Positions 47,034 to 58,800 of a DNA stretch of 64,000 nucleotides are shown one piece after another. The notes below the pieces were generated by a model. It was not told the origin of the DNA, ran no database searches, and worked only from the letters and a program-made list of their open reading frames with translations. Each line of letters begins with the position of its first letter. The stretch's first letter is position 1. The stretch spans positions 202,364-266,363 of the forward strand of contig JAPMOS010000050.1 in NCBI GenBank assembly GCA_027972325.1. Direction: 5' to 3'. Made by a program: the position numbers and the translations under genes. Source of the DNA: Paratrimastix pyriformis. Lineage: Eukaryota > Preaxostyla > Paratrimastigidae.

Positions 47034-48415
47034 CTACTCGCGGCTCACTGGGGCTGGGGTTGGGGCTGTGTCCGCTGGCCCCTTTGGCTGCCCCACCAGG
47101 TCGCCGCCAAGGGTGGGCGTGGGGTGCAGCAGCGCCCCGAAGGCGGCCTCCCCGTTGGCCCAGATGCGGGCCCGCCACCAGGCCAGGTCGTGCCCGTCGA
47201 CGGGTGCGCGCAGCTGGACGAGCCGCCGCAGGACGTGGATCACACTGGCGCACTCGCTGGGGGCGCCCACCAGCCCGTACGACGAGCCGAAGGTGGGCGC
47301 GTCCGTCTCGACCAGCAGCCGGTCGGCAGGCACGGCCCGCAGCGCCTCCAGCTCCTCCTCGTCCTGCACCGCCCCAACTGGCCCCGCCCGCTCCGCCACC
47401 TCAGGCGCGCCCCCGGGCTCGGGCAGGGGCAGGGGCAGGGCGGTCCCGGGGTGAGGGGGCGCGGGGGCAGGTTGGCCCGGGGCTGCGGGCAGGGTCGCAT
47501 CGGGAGGCGGGGGCGGCTGTGGGACGGGATCCAAAGGAGCGGGCGCGTCCCCAGCGCTGCCGCTGCTAGCCGTGGCGGTCTGGGTCTGGGTCTGGGTCGG
47601 GGTCTGGGTCTGGGTCTGGGTCTGGGTCTGGGCCTGGGTCTGGGTCGGGGTCGGGGTCTGAGTCTGAGTCTGGGTCTGGGTCGGGGTCTGGGTCGGGGTC
47701 TGGGTCTGGGTCTGGGTCTGGGTCTGGGTCTGGGTCTGGGTCTGGGTCGGGGTCTGGAGCTGGGGCTTGGGGGGGCGGGGCGGGGCGCCGAGGATGGTCC
47801 CCGAGACGGCGAAGTAGCAGCCCAGGGCCGCCAGGGGCCCCACGAAGGCCGCCGGGCCGGGGAAGCTGTGCAGCACCACCGTGGGCAGGCCGCCCGGGGC
47901 CTGGTGCTCCTCGCGGAGGAGGTCGAGCATGGTGCCCACGGCCCGCACGCAGTGGACCGACAGGGGCCGCCCCAGCTGCCGGGCAATGGCCACCTGGCGC
48001 CGGAAGACGGCCGTTTGCTCCTTCAGCGGGGCCTGATTCCGGCGCCGCGAGGTGCGGATCTTGTCCAGGCCAACCTCCCCCACCCCGCTGGATGGCTCGG
48101 AGCGTGAGGGCGGTCGCATGTCGAGAGAGGCGCGGACCTGTTGGGGAACTGGCGTAAGAGGGCAATGAGCCGCTCCTCCCATTGGGGGCTCCGCTCGGGC
48201 AAAAACCAGGGGTGCAGCCCGAAGAATGGGAAAACCTGGACCCCAGAGGAGCCCCCGGTCCAGGTCATGCCGAATTGACGGACGATGTCGAAGTCGGACT
48301 CACGGGTGGCGCAACAAACGATTCGTGTCACGCCGCTGGCCCGAGCCCGTTCAACCACACCAGACGCATCGGGACAGTCCTGCAAATGGCAATGGGTATC
48401 CCAGAGTGTGCTCAT
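47034..48415 (-). CDS. TatD-family metal-dependent hydrolase (DNase) with a Gln/Thr repeat insertion
   Basis: TIM-barrel amidohydrolase of the TatD family; members are metal-dependent nucleases. Metal-ligand motifs are all present in order: DTHCHLQDC (HxH), FFGLHPW, GEVGLDKIR (the Glu), LSVHCVRAVG (His), VVLHSFPG (His) and LLVETDAPTF (Asp). Two exons, 48415-48138 and 48087-47034, joined across a 50-nt intron; the junction restores FPNSGVGEVGLD. Between VVLHSFPG---GTIL and VETDAP, where the family has a short loop, this protein carries a ~60-residue run of Gln-Thr-Pro (QTQTQTPTQT, encoded at about 47575-47760) plus a Pro/Ala-rich stretch. The barrel elements on both sides are intact, so the insertion probably loops out. 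Confidence 0.88.
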
Positions 48416-48908
48416 GGCCAGGGTGACTCTCCCGTTCCGGACGTGGGTCGTCGTGCGCGGCGATGGACGGGAGAAGGAAATGGGAGTCGCATATTCTTTT
48501 AAGCTTCTGATTAAATCCGTCCCTCGCCCTCTACTAATACCTCAACATTCCCCGACGCTTTGGGCCAACGTCGAGCAATTACTCCGTGGTGTCTCTCGGC
48601 CCTCCCACAACGGGCCGGTTTCATTTCCCTGTGCCTCTTCGTGTCGCGGGTTGCTCTTTGCTCTCCTTTTTGAGTTTTCAAAAAAAAATCCGGTGCCGGC
48701 GGTTGGTCCAGACGTGGCGTGGCGTTGTCCGACTGAGCCTGGCATCCAGAAGGGCAAACAGGGATCGGAGGTCGGGGCGAGAAAGACCCCCCCCTCCCCT
48801 CTCCCTCCCCCCCACAAACAGGCACAGTAACAGCAAATATTTTCCCGCAAAAGCCAAGCACAAAAAGGCAGATTCCGGAACGCGGAGTCTGTTATAGCAG
48901 TCTGCGTT
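48416..48908 (-). promoter_or_regulatory. Base-balanced intergenic region upstream of TatD gene
   Basis: 493 bp between the flavodoxin-like stop (48909) and the TatD start (48415), both on the minus strand. Composition is markedly less GC-rich than the genes. It should contain the flavodoxin 3' flank and the TatD promoter. No motif or RNA gene recognised. Confidence 0.45.
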
Positions 48909-50318
48909 TTAAGCAGACGGATTGGCAGGGGCAGGTGCGGGAGTGGGATCGGCCGTGGGGACCTGCCACGCGACTGCCGGAGCCGGGCCCGACTCAGCGG
49001 GAGCGGCGGCAGGAGTCGCAGTCGGGCCGGCAGGAGCAGGGGTGGTGGTGGCGGGGGTAGTGGCGGTTGCTGCGGGGGTGGCTTCGGGAGCGGGGGTGGC
49101 GACGGCAGCGGTTGGGGTGGCGGCTGGGGTGGCGGCTGGGGTGGCGGCTGGGGTGGCGGCTGGGGTGGCGGCTGGGGTGGCGGCTGGGGTGGCGGCTGGG
49201 GTAGCGGCTGGGGTGGCGGCTGGGGTGGCGGCTGGGGTATGGCTGGGGTAGCGGCTGGGGTGGCGGCTGGGGTGGCGGCTGGGGTGGCGGCTGGGGTGGC
49301 GACGGCAGCGGTTGGGGTGGCGGCTGGGGTGGCGGCTGGGGTGGCGGCTGGGGTGGCGGCTGGGGTGGCGGCTGGGGTGGCGGCTGGGGTGGCGGCTGGG
49401 GTAGCGGCTGGGGTAGCGGCTGGGGTGGCGGCTGGGGTGGCGGCTGGGGTGGCGGCTGGGGTGGCGGCTGCGGGGAAGCATGTCGCCACGAGAGCCTGGA
49501 TCTTCTGGGCCACTGTGGGGGCAGCGTTCTTGACCTCCTTCTCGATGAACGCCTGCACGTGCGCCCAGCGCAGGGCCAGAGCCGGGGCCAAATGAGCCGC
49601 GGTGAAACAACAACGACAAACAACAGACCGCAGCTCCAACGAGGGGCTTCCCGGAGATCTCGGTCACCTTCAGGTGGGCCTTCTCCCACCCAGATCCACC
49701 CTGCCCCAGGAGCCGAACAAAGACCAGAGAAATGTGAGGTTGTCAACAAGCACGGTCAGAAGCGCAACAAAGAAGTGCGCCCTTTCGGTGGGTGGGTTAG
49801 GCCACCGAGCTCTCATTTTGCAGGGAATGATCAAACATGATATATCCCTCCCGCGTGTTGTAAAAAGAGGAGGAAAAAAAGCCAGACCATGGTAGTGAAA
49901 CAGGCGACCCGGGCAGGGAGCTTGTCCTTCTCGAGGCGCAGGTATGCGCACATGGGTGGAGGAGGAACGTGGGCCCAAACAGGGAACCCAATGAAGACAA
50001 TGTTGAACTGGCTCGGGTCTTCACGGGGTGGGTTGCATGCCACCTCCTTCATCGTGGCAGCGTGGACGCAACCCTTCATGTATCCGGAGGCACCTTCGTA
50101 GGATGTGTCGCTTGCGACCTAGGCCAACACAACAACCAATTTTATTTTTTCAGCAATAACAATAACAATGAGATATCCATGTAAAAGAAAATACTGGAAC
50201 CGACCTGCTCGATGACAACCCGCTCCACGCCCGCCGCCTTCAGGGCAGTGTTTAACTGTTGCGCGAGAATATCGGTCTTCCCAGAGCGAGAGTACGTCAC
50301 AATCAAAGCTGACGACAT
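48909..50318 (-). CDS. Flavodoxin-like protein with (Ala-Thr-Pro-Ala)n tail
   Basis: Flavodoxin-fold protein, probably FMN-binding. Exon 1 (50318-50205) gives [20 protein letters not shown], whose TYSRSGKT is the phosphate-binding loop. Exon 2 (50118-49889) gives [19 protein letters not shown] and VACFTTM; exon 3 (49700-49629) [20 protein letters not shown], the second FMN-site element; exon 4 (49552 onward) [19 protein letters not shown], then a long 12-nt repeat encoding ATPA units. The array contains one 11-nt unit near 49236, which shifts the frame. Read strictly, the frame passes into Pro-Gln repeats. If that unit is one base short, the ATPA tail continues to ANPSA-stop at 48909. I give 48909 as the end on the second assumption. 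Codon use is unusually base-balanced for this window. Confidence 0.8.
49120..49472 (-). repeat. 12-nt coding minisatellite (GGTGGCGGCTGG) in flavodoxin-like tail
   Basis: Nearly thirty copies with AGCGG variants, in two blocks separated by GGTGGCGACGGCAGCGG-like spacers. None of the three sense frames contains a stop: they read Ala-Thr-Pro-Ala, Pro-Gln-Pro-Pro or Arg-His-Pro-Ser repeats. Confidence 0.92.
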
Positions 50319-50486
50319 TGGTGTTTCTCTCTGCGAGCCGATGAGCGCGCTTTCGCCAGTGGTTCTACCGACACCGAACTAAATTTCCGAAGGGCAGCCG
50401 AATGGGAACGCAGCTTGTTCGCAAAAAAACAACCAAAAGAAAGGATCACAAAGCAGGATAAGGTAAGGATTCGCAAGAGGAAAAAT
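50319..50486 (-). promoter_or_regulatory. Short intergenic region upstream of the flavodoxin-like gene
   Basis: 168 bp between the rhomboid stop (50487) and the flavodoxin-like start (50318). Balanced composition, no recognised motif. Confidence 0.4.
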
Positions 50487-51410
50487 CTAACATGTGAAGC
50501 CGAGCTTCAGGAATGAGAAGAGTAAAATCTCGAGGAGAAAGAGCCCGCCAAGCAGCACGCCGCCGGCGATGCGAACCCACTTGTTCTGGAAAAAAATAAG
50601 CATGCCAAGGAAGATGCCCGCCAGGAGGCCTCCCAGATGGGCTCCATTATCGACCGTTGCACCGGTGGTGAAGAAACCTAAACGGCACTGGATGACGAGG
50701 CCGAAACAAGGAGGGCTCCAGACCGAAGAAAATCATGCCCATGAAGAAGAAGATGATCTACACGCACGCAAAAAAAGCACCGTTGAGGGCTGCTGGGCAC
50801 GGGGAGAGGCACGGGGAGAGGCACGGCAGACCATGGTGATGGAGCTCCAACGCATCGGGGCAGGGGTAGTGCGCCAGTCCCTCGCAACGATCGCACAAAA
50901 CGCACCTTGTGGCGAAAGGAGGAGGCGCGAAAGGAGGAGGTGAGTATGGTGTGTATGTGGTGTGTATGCGTGGTGTGTATGTGGTGTGTATGCGTGGGGA
51001 GGCTGCGTGGGGAGGCTGCGTGGGGAGGCTGCGTGGGGAGGCTGCGTGGGGAGGCTGCGTGGGGAGGCTGCGTGGGGAGGCTGCGTGGGGAGGCTGCGTG
51101 GGGAGGCTGCGTGGCGGAGGTGTGTGCTGAGTGGCGGGGGTCCGTTCGCCAGGCCGAGGAAGGGCGCAGTCCGCGGGGAGAGGAGGGCGGGGGCGAGGAG
51201 GCGGACCGAAGATACCGCAGGGCCCCGACGAGCCGACGCCGGCCCCAGCGGGGTAGAGCAGGCACGAGAGCAGCGAGCTGCTCAGGGTGCTCACCCAGAA
51301 GATCACCACCGTCTGGCGGGGTCCGTCCATGCCATGGGGGCGGGGGGAGTGGTGGGGGCGGCGGGTTTCGGATGAGGGAGTGGTCAGGCGCGAGATGAGC
51401 TCCCCCGGGT

Positions 51411-51444
<34 letters not shown>

Positions 51445-52629
51445 CGGACGGATACGGACCCTCCAGAGACCCCAGGGCTTCTCACGGGGCGCCTCTTGGT
51501 AGAGCATAATCCTGGGGTGGGGTGGCAAGGGGGTCGGATGGAACGAGAGGGAACGAGGTGCGGCGAGTGGCAGAGGGCGAGGGGCGCAGACCGCCACTGG
51601 AAGAGCAGGTTGAAGAGCAGGTGGAAGATGCCCCCGTGCAGAATGGCCGGCAGGAAGAGCCGGTGGATCTGTCAGCCCCCAGCCCCAGCCCCAGTCCAGC
51701 CCCCAGTCCAGCCCCCAGTCCAGTCCCAGCCGCAGAGCAATGGCCGCCATCCGGATGAGAAGAGAGAAGAGGATGGGGAGGGAGGCGGAAAGAGCTCTCG
51801 AGGGTTCGGGTCTGGGGGGGGGGGGTGGGGTGGGGTGGGGGGGACGGACATGGAAGTAGCACTTGATGTAGGGGGCGTACTTGGCGCCCAGGGCGAGCAG
51901 GGTGGCCGTGTTGGGGCCCAGGTCTGCAAAGAGAAGCGCCAGCATGGGCCACGGATGGCGGCAAGACGAGGAGGAGCGGCAGACTTTGGGAGAAGCCACC
52001 CATGGAAACTTCCACAATGAACATGATCACCTGTTTGTGGAATGGGGGAGGGGCCGGGGGGACGAGGAGGGAGGGACGAGGAGGGAGCAGAATGTAGAGA
52101 GTCGGAGGATGACCGTCCCCACTTCTTGGCTCATGGAGAGAGAGAGAGAGAGAGATAGCGTGTTCAACCTCATGGAAGAGAGCTGTTTGCGTCGCGCATC
52201 CAGACCTGAACCACAGAGATCCAGAAGGTGAACGTTTTCAACAGCCGCTTGTAGTCAAACCGCCGAACGGGCGAGCAACAGGGGCCGATACAGCAGGGAC
52301 AGCATCTAGGCGAGCAGGCAAATCCCAGTAGAAGCAGAATGATCCAACGTGTGAAGAGCAGACTGCATGCAAAAGATTTCCTGGCATCCAAACGGAGAGC
52401 CGGGGGGCAGATTGGGAGACCAAAACGGGTCAACGAGTTGCATCTGGCCCATTTGTGGGTATGCAGCAGGAGGTGCTCCACCACCCCGACCCTCCTCATA
52501 TGCGGAAGGGTTGACACGCTGGGCACGCTGCTGATTGGCCCAGAAGTTGCCCATAGGTTGGGCTGGGGGTGGGGCCTCGCGCCCACCTCCACCACCACCG
52601 AGATCGGCAATTGTGTGAATGTTGGACAT
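50487..52629 (-). CDS. Rhomboid-family intramembrane serine protease
   Basis: Polytopic rhomboid protease of internal membranes. After a Gly/Pro/Gln-rich cytosolic N-terminus (MSNIHTIADL), exons splice to: RRFDYKRLLKTFTFWISVVQ (helix 1); VIMFIVEVSMGGFSQNLGPN and TATLLALGAKYAPYIK; RLFLPAILHGGIFHLLFNLL (the conserved HxxxxH-L-N helix); YQEAPREKPWGLWR; VVIFWVSTLSSSLLSCLLY; GVGSSGPCGIFGAF, whose G-S-S-G holds the catalytic serine; and FFTTGATVDNGAHLGGLLAG, whose AHLGG holds the catalytic histidine. Exons: 52629-52427, 52305-52206, 52030-51985, 51923-51850, 51668-51592, 51511-51460, 51312-51207, 50905-50832, 50757-50724, 50677-50487. Both catalytic residues are present, so it is predicted active. 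One intron is only 46 nt. Confidence 0.93.
50990..51118 (+). repeat. 13-nt minisatellite (GTGGGGAGGCTGC) in rhomboid intron
   Basis: About nine near-perfect copies, preceded by TGTGTATGCGTGG repeats (50945-50993). It lies between exons 51312-51207 and 50905-50832. Confidence 0.93.
51410..51444 (+). repeat. Long G homopolymer (sense-strand poly-C) in rhomboid intron
   Basis: More than thirty G in a row on the plus strand, in the intron between exons 51511-51460 and 51312-51207. Confidence 0.9.
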
Positions 52630-52827
52630 TTCTCAAGCGTCGAAAGAAAAGGAGGTTTGAAGAAAGGGGCCAAAAGCCAAAACCTTCGCACCAATCGATA
52701 GAGCCTCTGTGTTAGCCACACCAGCGGCGAGAGCAAGTAATTTTTGCACAGCCGGAAAAACAACAAAGAAAAATCCCCAAACGATATCCATACACCCGCG
52801 TTATTGATGACACCCTCAGGCAGGTAA
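52630..52827 (-). promoter_or_regulatory. Intergenic region upstream of the rhomboid gene
   Basis: 198 bp between the stop of REJ copy 2 (52828) and the rhomboid start. Homology with the copy-1 flank stops at the REJ stop codon, so the duplication breakpoint is at or just inside this edge. Confidence 0.5.
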
Positions 52828-55800
52828 TTACAGGAGCGAGGCGATGGCCGAGGTGGTCAGGCTGCCCACCAGGATGATGATCGGCTCCTGCACATAAAAC
52901 CACGAAGCAGTGACATGAGTCAGTGTCCGCGAACCCCGATGCCACCACGCGGCAGGGGTGCCACCACGGACCTGGATTGCGTTGTCCTGGAGGAAGCTGT
53001 ACCCGGAGGTGAAGAGCCAGCCGCGGGTCTTGGTGGCCGAGAAGTACAGCGCGTAGAGCAGGCTGTAGTAGCCGCCCAGCACGATGCCCGCCCAGCAGAG
53101 GGGCATCCAGACGAAGGCCCCCACCCACCAGGGGAACCGGATCGCGTCCACGGCCCGCCAGCAGCGCGACTTGCGGGCCAGCCAGCTCTGGTCCCGGGCC
53201 GGCACCTCGATGGCCCCCAGGGGCCCCCGCACCCGGGTGTGCTCAAAGAGCCACCCCACCAGCCGCGACGGGACGCCCACTGCAACACCCAGCCCCCCCG
53301 CCGCCACCACCAGCCAACGAATGAGGTGAGGTGAGGTGAGGTGGAGGGTGGCGGGCAGAGGGGCGGGCAGAGGGGCGGGGCGGCGAGGGCCGAGCCGCGG
53401 ACCGCAGAGGCCGACGATGAAGCCGACTGTTTGGAGGGGCCGGGGCCGCGAGGGAACGAGGGCACCGGCGAGCGGATGGGCCGGGGCATGAGAGGCAAGG
53501 GGAGGGAGGGATGGAGGGAAGGTGAGCAGCACGCCGGGTGCGGGCAGAGGAGGAACGGCGGTGGCGGCTGTTGTGGGGAGCGAGGGAGGGCCACGGAGGG
53601 CCAGGGCCATGGAGGGCGGGGGCCGACCGATGATGTCCTGCCACCAGTCGTAGCCGCCGCAGGAATCAGTCTGCTGCAGGTCGACGCTCTGGTCGCAGCC
53701 CTGCACCACCACCGACCCACATCCCCGCCAGCCGCCCGCCCCCGGCAATCGGACCCACCGAAAGCCCCCCAGGAAGAAGACGAGACGAGATGATGAGCCA
53801 GCCAGCCAGCCACAGATGGCGGGCCGAGGGGGCGACGCTGGAGCGGCCCAAGGGCAGAGGGGACGTGGCGTAGCAGCGAGGCCAGGACGGGATGCGATGT
53901 GGGACGGGATGCGATGTGGGACGAGCGAGGGGGCGAGGTGGGGGCGTCTGACGACGGACGTCGGTGTAGAACATGGCGGAGAAGGTGAAGAAGAGCATCA
54001 CCGAGAGGGTCGTCACCGACAGCCGCCGGGCCCGCGTGTACCGGGCGAACTTCTGGTACTGGAAGACGTTCACCAGCTGGTGCTCCCAGATGCCCTCTGC
54101 GCGGCCGCCACCACCAAGATGGTGAGGATGAGGATGGCGGCAATGGCGTGCGATGCGAGGAGGAGGCAGGGGCGGGAGCACTTGTGTGTACGTGTGTGTG
54201 TGTGTCTGTGGGCGGCGCGGACTCTGGATGGCCCGCCAGCACTTCCAGGCGAAGTGTTTGCCCCGGCCGAGCCGCTTGAGCTCGGTGTCCTGCTGGTCGA
54301 CGTCGGCCACCTTGGCCGCCACCCGGCGCAGGCGGCTCTTGAGGGCCGCCCAGTGGGCCACCTCGGCCAGCTTGTTGGCGGGGGCCTGGGCGGAGCCCTG
54401 CTGAGGGTCGGTGGCCGCCTGGAGGGCCTTGTCGGCCTGGTCGAGGACCCGGCCCATCTCGCTCTGGGCCTGGCCCTGGGGGGCCTGGCTGGCCGGCTGC
54501 TGGGCGCGCAGAGTGGCCACGGCCTCGGGGAGGCGGGCCCGCAGGAGGGCCCACCGGGCTGCCCCGCGGGTCAGCGGCGCTGCAGGGGCGTGCTGGGCAT
54601 GGACCAGCCGCGAGGGCCGCGGGCGGCCCCGTGGCAGGGCCGCCGTGGGCGGGGCGGGCAGGTGGGGGTGGGGGAACAGGGCCGAGGGCACCGAGGGCCG
54701 CCGCTGCTGGGTCAGGTCGGCGTGGAGGGGCCGGGGCCGAGCCACCACGTGGGGCGCTGCGGCAGCATCGGCGGCAGCATCGGCAGCATCGGCAGCATCG
54801 GCAGCATCGGGGGCAGCGGGCGGGCAGCCGGCCAGGTGGAAGGGCGGGGGCGGCTCGGCCGGGCCCACGAAGGGGCTGCCTCGGGTGGTGGGGCGCGCCT
54901 TGCGGGGCGTCCCCGGGGGCAGCCGGACGGCCCGGTGGGTGGCCCCGATGACCACCGCTGCGGGGCGCCACCCCAGCGGGGCAGGCCCACCGGGCAGGCC
55001 CAGGTCCCCAGCCAGGGCCATGGCGGCCAGGGCGGGGGCGGGCGCGGGGCCCGTGGTGCCCAGCAGGTCGGCCAGCAGGGCCGCCTCGAGGTGGGCCGTC
55101 GGGTGCAGGTCCTCCTCGGCCGCCGCCAGGTCGCGCGGGTGCGGCGAGTGCAGCCGGGCCGCCAGGGGCCCGCCCTGGGGACTCGCAGTCCGCGTCTGCG
55201 CCGCCACCGGGCAGCAAGCACCAGGCGGGAGGGGGGAAGCGATAAGACGAGGGCGGCAGGAGAAGAAATGAAAGAGGAGAAGAGGAAGCGGTGAGATGAT
55301 GGATGAGGTAGGGTGTACAAGAGGCAAAGGCGGAAGGGGGCCGGACCTTGGGGGTGGCAGGGAGGACGAGGGGTGTTGAGGGCGGGTGTGGCGAGAGGGG
55401 GTCCAGCTCGCCCTCCGCTCCAAGCTGCATCTCAGTCTCAGGCGCTGCACCGACGAGCAACAGCCCCGGAGGAGGCAGACCCAACGTCAGCATGAGTCTC
55501 GCCGGGGGACGCCAGTCATGGGACGGGACGTGATGATCAGCGGGCAGACCTTTACGAGCGTCAGCCAGGTCGGCCGAGTCGAGCAGCGGGTTCGCGGTCA
55601 CGAGACAGGGGCTGCCGCTGCGGCTGCTACCGGCCTTGCTGCCGACGGGGCTCTCGAGGCCATCGTGGGGGAAGATCTTCATGGCCGAGCCGGGGCGTCC
55701 GTCGGCCCCCACGGCGCCGGCGCCGGGCCGGGCGAAGAGGCCGTGCTGCTCGATGCGGGCACGCATCTCCACCGGCAGCTGGGCGATCTGGGCGGCCAGG

Positions 55801-58800
55801 AAGCGGCCCTTGAAGTGATCCGCCGTGCACAGGGCAATCAACAACACCACGTAGAGGCCTCCTGCAAAACCAGCACACAGGCACAGGCACAGGCACCCAG
55901 ACACGCAGACACGCAGCACCGAGCGGCGGCAGGGCGTGAGAGTGAGAAGGCGTGAGATGGGTGTGGGCATCGCGGCCGATCGGATCCGGATCAGGGGCAC
56001 GACCAGGGCCTGAGCAGGATATCGGCACAGGAACATGGATGGCACGGGTCAAGGGCGGGGCGGGGGCGGGGGCGGGGGAGCCGGCGGACCGATGATGCAG
56101 GGGACGACCAGGGCGACGGTGTTCTCGGCCAGGTGGCGGAAGAGCTCCTCGGGGGGCACGTCGATGGTGTTGACCACCACGAAGCCCATCACCGTGTACC
56201 TGCACAGGCCGGGGACCGTGACCAGGGGGGGCCAGGCGAGGGCAACGATGACGGCGGTGGTGGTGGTGGTGATGGATGCAGGGGGGGTGGTGGCGGTCAG
56301 GTGGGGAGGGCGGGCTGGGGGCTGGGGGGGGGACTTGCGGGGGCTGGGGGCTGGGGTGGGGGATGGACGGACGCGGTCAGGTGGGAGCAGGCGAAGACGC
56401 TCTCCACCACCAGGGACCCGCCGTCCGTGCCGGGCCGCTCCTCCAGGCCCACCAGCTCGCAGCCGCCGTCCTCCCACCGCTGGGAGCTCTCCTGCAGCGC
56501 CCCCAAGGCAGACACCCATCCCAAGCAAGATGCAAGATGCAAGGATGGCCGAGGACACGAGATGATGAGACATGGTCCCTGAGGCCAGCCAGGAGGGGCC
56601 GAGTGCGGAGTCCGGAGTCCGGAGGAGGCGGGTGCGGGTGCGGGTGCGGGTGCGGGTGCGTGTGCGGGTGCGGGGTGTGTGGGACGGACGTTCCAGAAGG
56701 TGGGCACCAGGGAGAGGTTGAACCGGGCCAGGGCCGTGGCGTTGGCGGGCAGGGTCAGGCCCGCGGGGATGGCCGCCAGGCCCCCGGCCAGCGGGATCCG
56801 GACCAGGATGGGCTCGGCCAGCAGCCCCGCCACGGGCACCTCCCGGCCGCCCACCGCCAGCGAGAGGGTCGCCACCCCGCTCATCAGGGTGGCGCTGCCC
56901 GCGTCACGCTCCGCCCGCACCGTGGCGGCGGTGGCGTTGCCCGCCCGGGCGGCGGTGCCGTTGCTGGGGGCAGCCAGGGTCCCGTTGGCGGCGCCGGTCA
57001 TGGTGAGGGGCACCGAGGCCAGCCCCATCCGGAGCGGGTGGGCCGGGGCCGCCTCCACCATCAGCACGCAGGTCACCCCGGGCGCATCCTCCTCATCGCC
57101 ATCCCCATCCTCACCCGCACCGCCAGTAGCACCGGCCCCAGCCCCAGCCAGCAGGCCAGCCACGGCCGGGGGCAGGGCGAACGAGCCGCCCAGCGGGGCC
57201 CCGCTGGTGGTGGTGCGGGCGGGGCCGGCCACCCGCAGGCCGCCCATCTGGTCGGCCAGGGCCCGCTGCACGAGGACCGTGGCCCCCGGGGCGGTCAGGG
57301 TCTGGGCCGGGCTGCCGGGCGCCAGGGCCCCGGCCTGCTCGTGGGCCACCACGGCCAGCAGGGTCGAGGCCTGCGCCGCGGTGGGGCTCTCCACCACCAC
57401 CACCACACTCACCACCGGCGGCAGCCCCTCTCCGGTGCTGTTGCTGGCGGTGCTGTTGCTGGCGGTGCTGTTGGTGGTCGGGGAGGCCACCGGGCGGGCG
57501 GTCGAGGGCCCGGGCATGGCTGCCGTCTGCAGGCCGGCCGCCAGCAGCCGCTCGAGGGCCCCGAAGTAGCTGGCCCCCAGGCCGCCGGCCTCCTCGAAGC
57601 GCGACCCGCTGGCCACGCCCGCCTCGGCCAGGGCGCTCCGCTCCCGGCCCAGCGAGGCCGCCACCAGGCCCAGCGAGGCCGTCTGGGCGGGGCCCGTCAG
57701 CTGGCCCGGGTCGGCCGCCAGGGCACCCACCGCCTCGACGGCCCCCAGGCGCGCGTCCTCGTCCGCCAGCGCCTCGGCCGTCCCCATGGCCGCCCCCAGG
57801 GCCACCGCAACACGCTCCCGCGCTGCCCCCATCGCCGCCGTCAACGCCGTCGTGGCTTCATCATCATTGCCGGCAGTGGCGGCCTGCTGGAGGGCGTTCA
57901 GGGTGGCCGCCAGTCGGCCCAAGGCCCCCACGGCCCCGGCCCGGTCGCCCAGGGCCAGCGCATCCGCCGCGGCCGCCAGCTGGTCGCCGCTCAGCTGGGC
58001 CGGGTCCGCCAGAGCCGGCAGGCCCACATCAACCGCCGCCGCCACCACGCTGCTGTTCTGCTGGGTGAGGGCCGTGGCGGCGGCCTGGGCGCCTGCGGGG
58101 GTGAAGACCTCCACCCCGACCGCCCACCGGCCCGGGGGCAGGGTCGTGGCCAGGGTGGGGCTGGCCCCCGGGGCCGCGCTCAGCCGCACGGGCCGCCCGG
58201 TGGGTCCCTCAGCCCCCAGGGGCAGGGCCGCGTAGTAGAACCGGTACCGGAGCGGCTCGTCCTCGGCCAGGGGCGCCCCCCAGCCCGCAGCCGTCAGCTG
58301 GGGGTGAAGTGCAGTTGGAGATTTGGAGACGGGGCAGGTGAGGCAATGTTTCAGGGGCGGCGGGTGGCAGGGTTGGGCACCCAGACACAGAGGCAGAGAG
58401 GGCGGGGTGGCACTGAGGGCAGGCAGGGCCAGGAGGGGCGGCGGACGGTGAAGGTGGTGCCGAGGGCGGTGCCCTGGAGGGGCGTCACGGCCACCGAGCC
58501 GCCGAAGGGCGCCCCGCCCATCGTGAAGCCGACCAGCCCGAAGCCCCGCGCCCCCGTCTGCTCGTCGGTGGCCTCGAGCCGCAGCGTGTACGACCCTGCG
58601 CCCGCCCCCGCGCCCGCCCCCGCCGCCCCCGCGCCCGCCCCCGCCGCCCCCACAAACACACACCAGCACCGGGATCAGACGGGGCGCCGCGTGGCAAGGG
58701 ACGGAAGGGACGCACGCAAGGAGCAGCAAGGAGCGGAGAGACGATGTGAGGGGGCGGACCGGGGGCGAGGGTGCCCGCGGGCAGGACCAGGGTGCGCCGC

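Noticed and set aside
48909-49667. Separate gene starting at the methionine near 49667 ([10 protein letters not shown])
   Set aside because: This methionine-initiated frame begins inside flavodoxin exon 3, and reading through the next intron gives Arg-His-Pro-Ser repeats. Splicing to exon 4 restores the flavodoxin GGSG element and a sensible helix.
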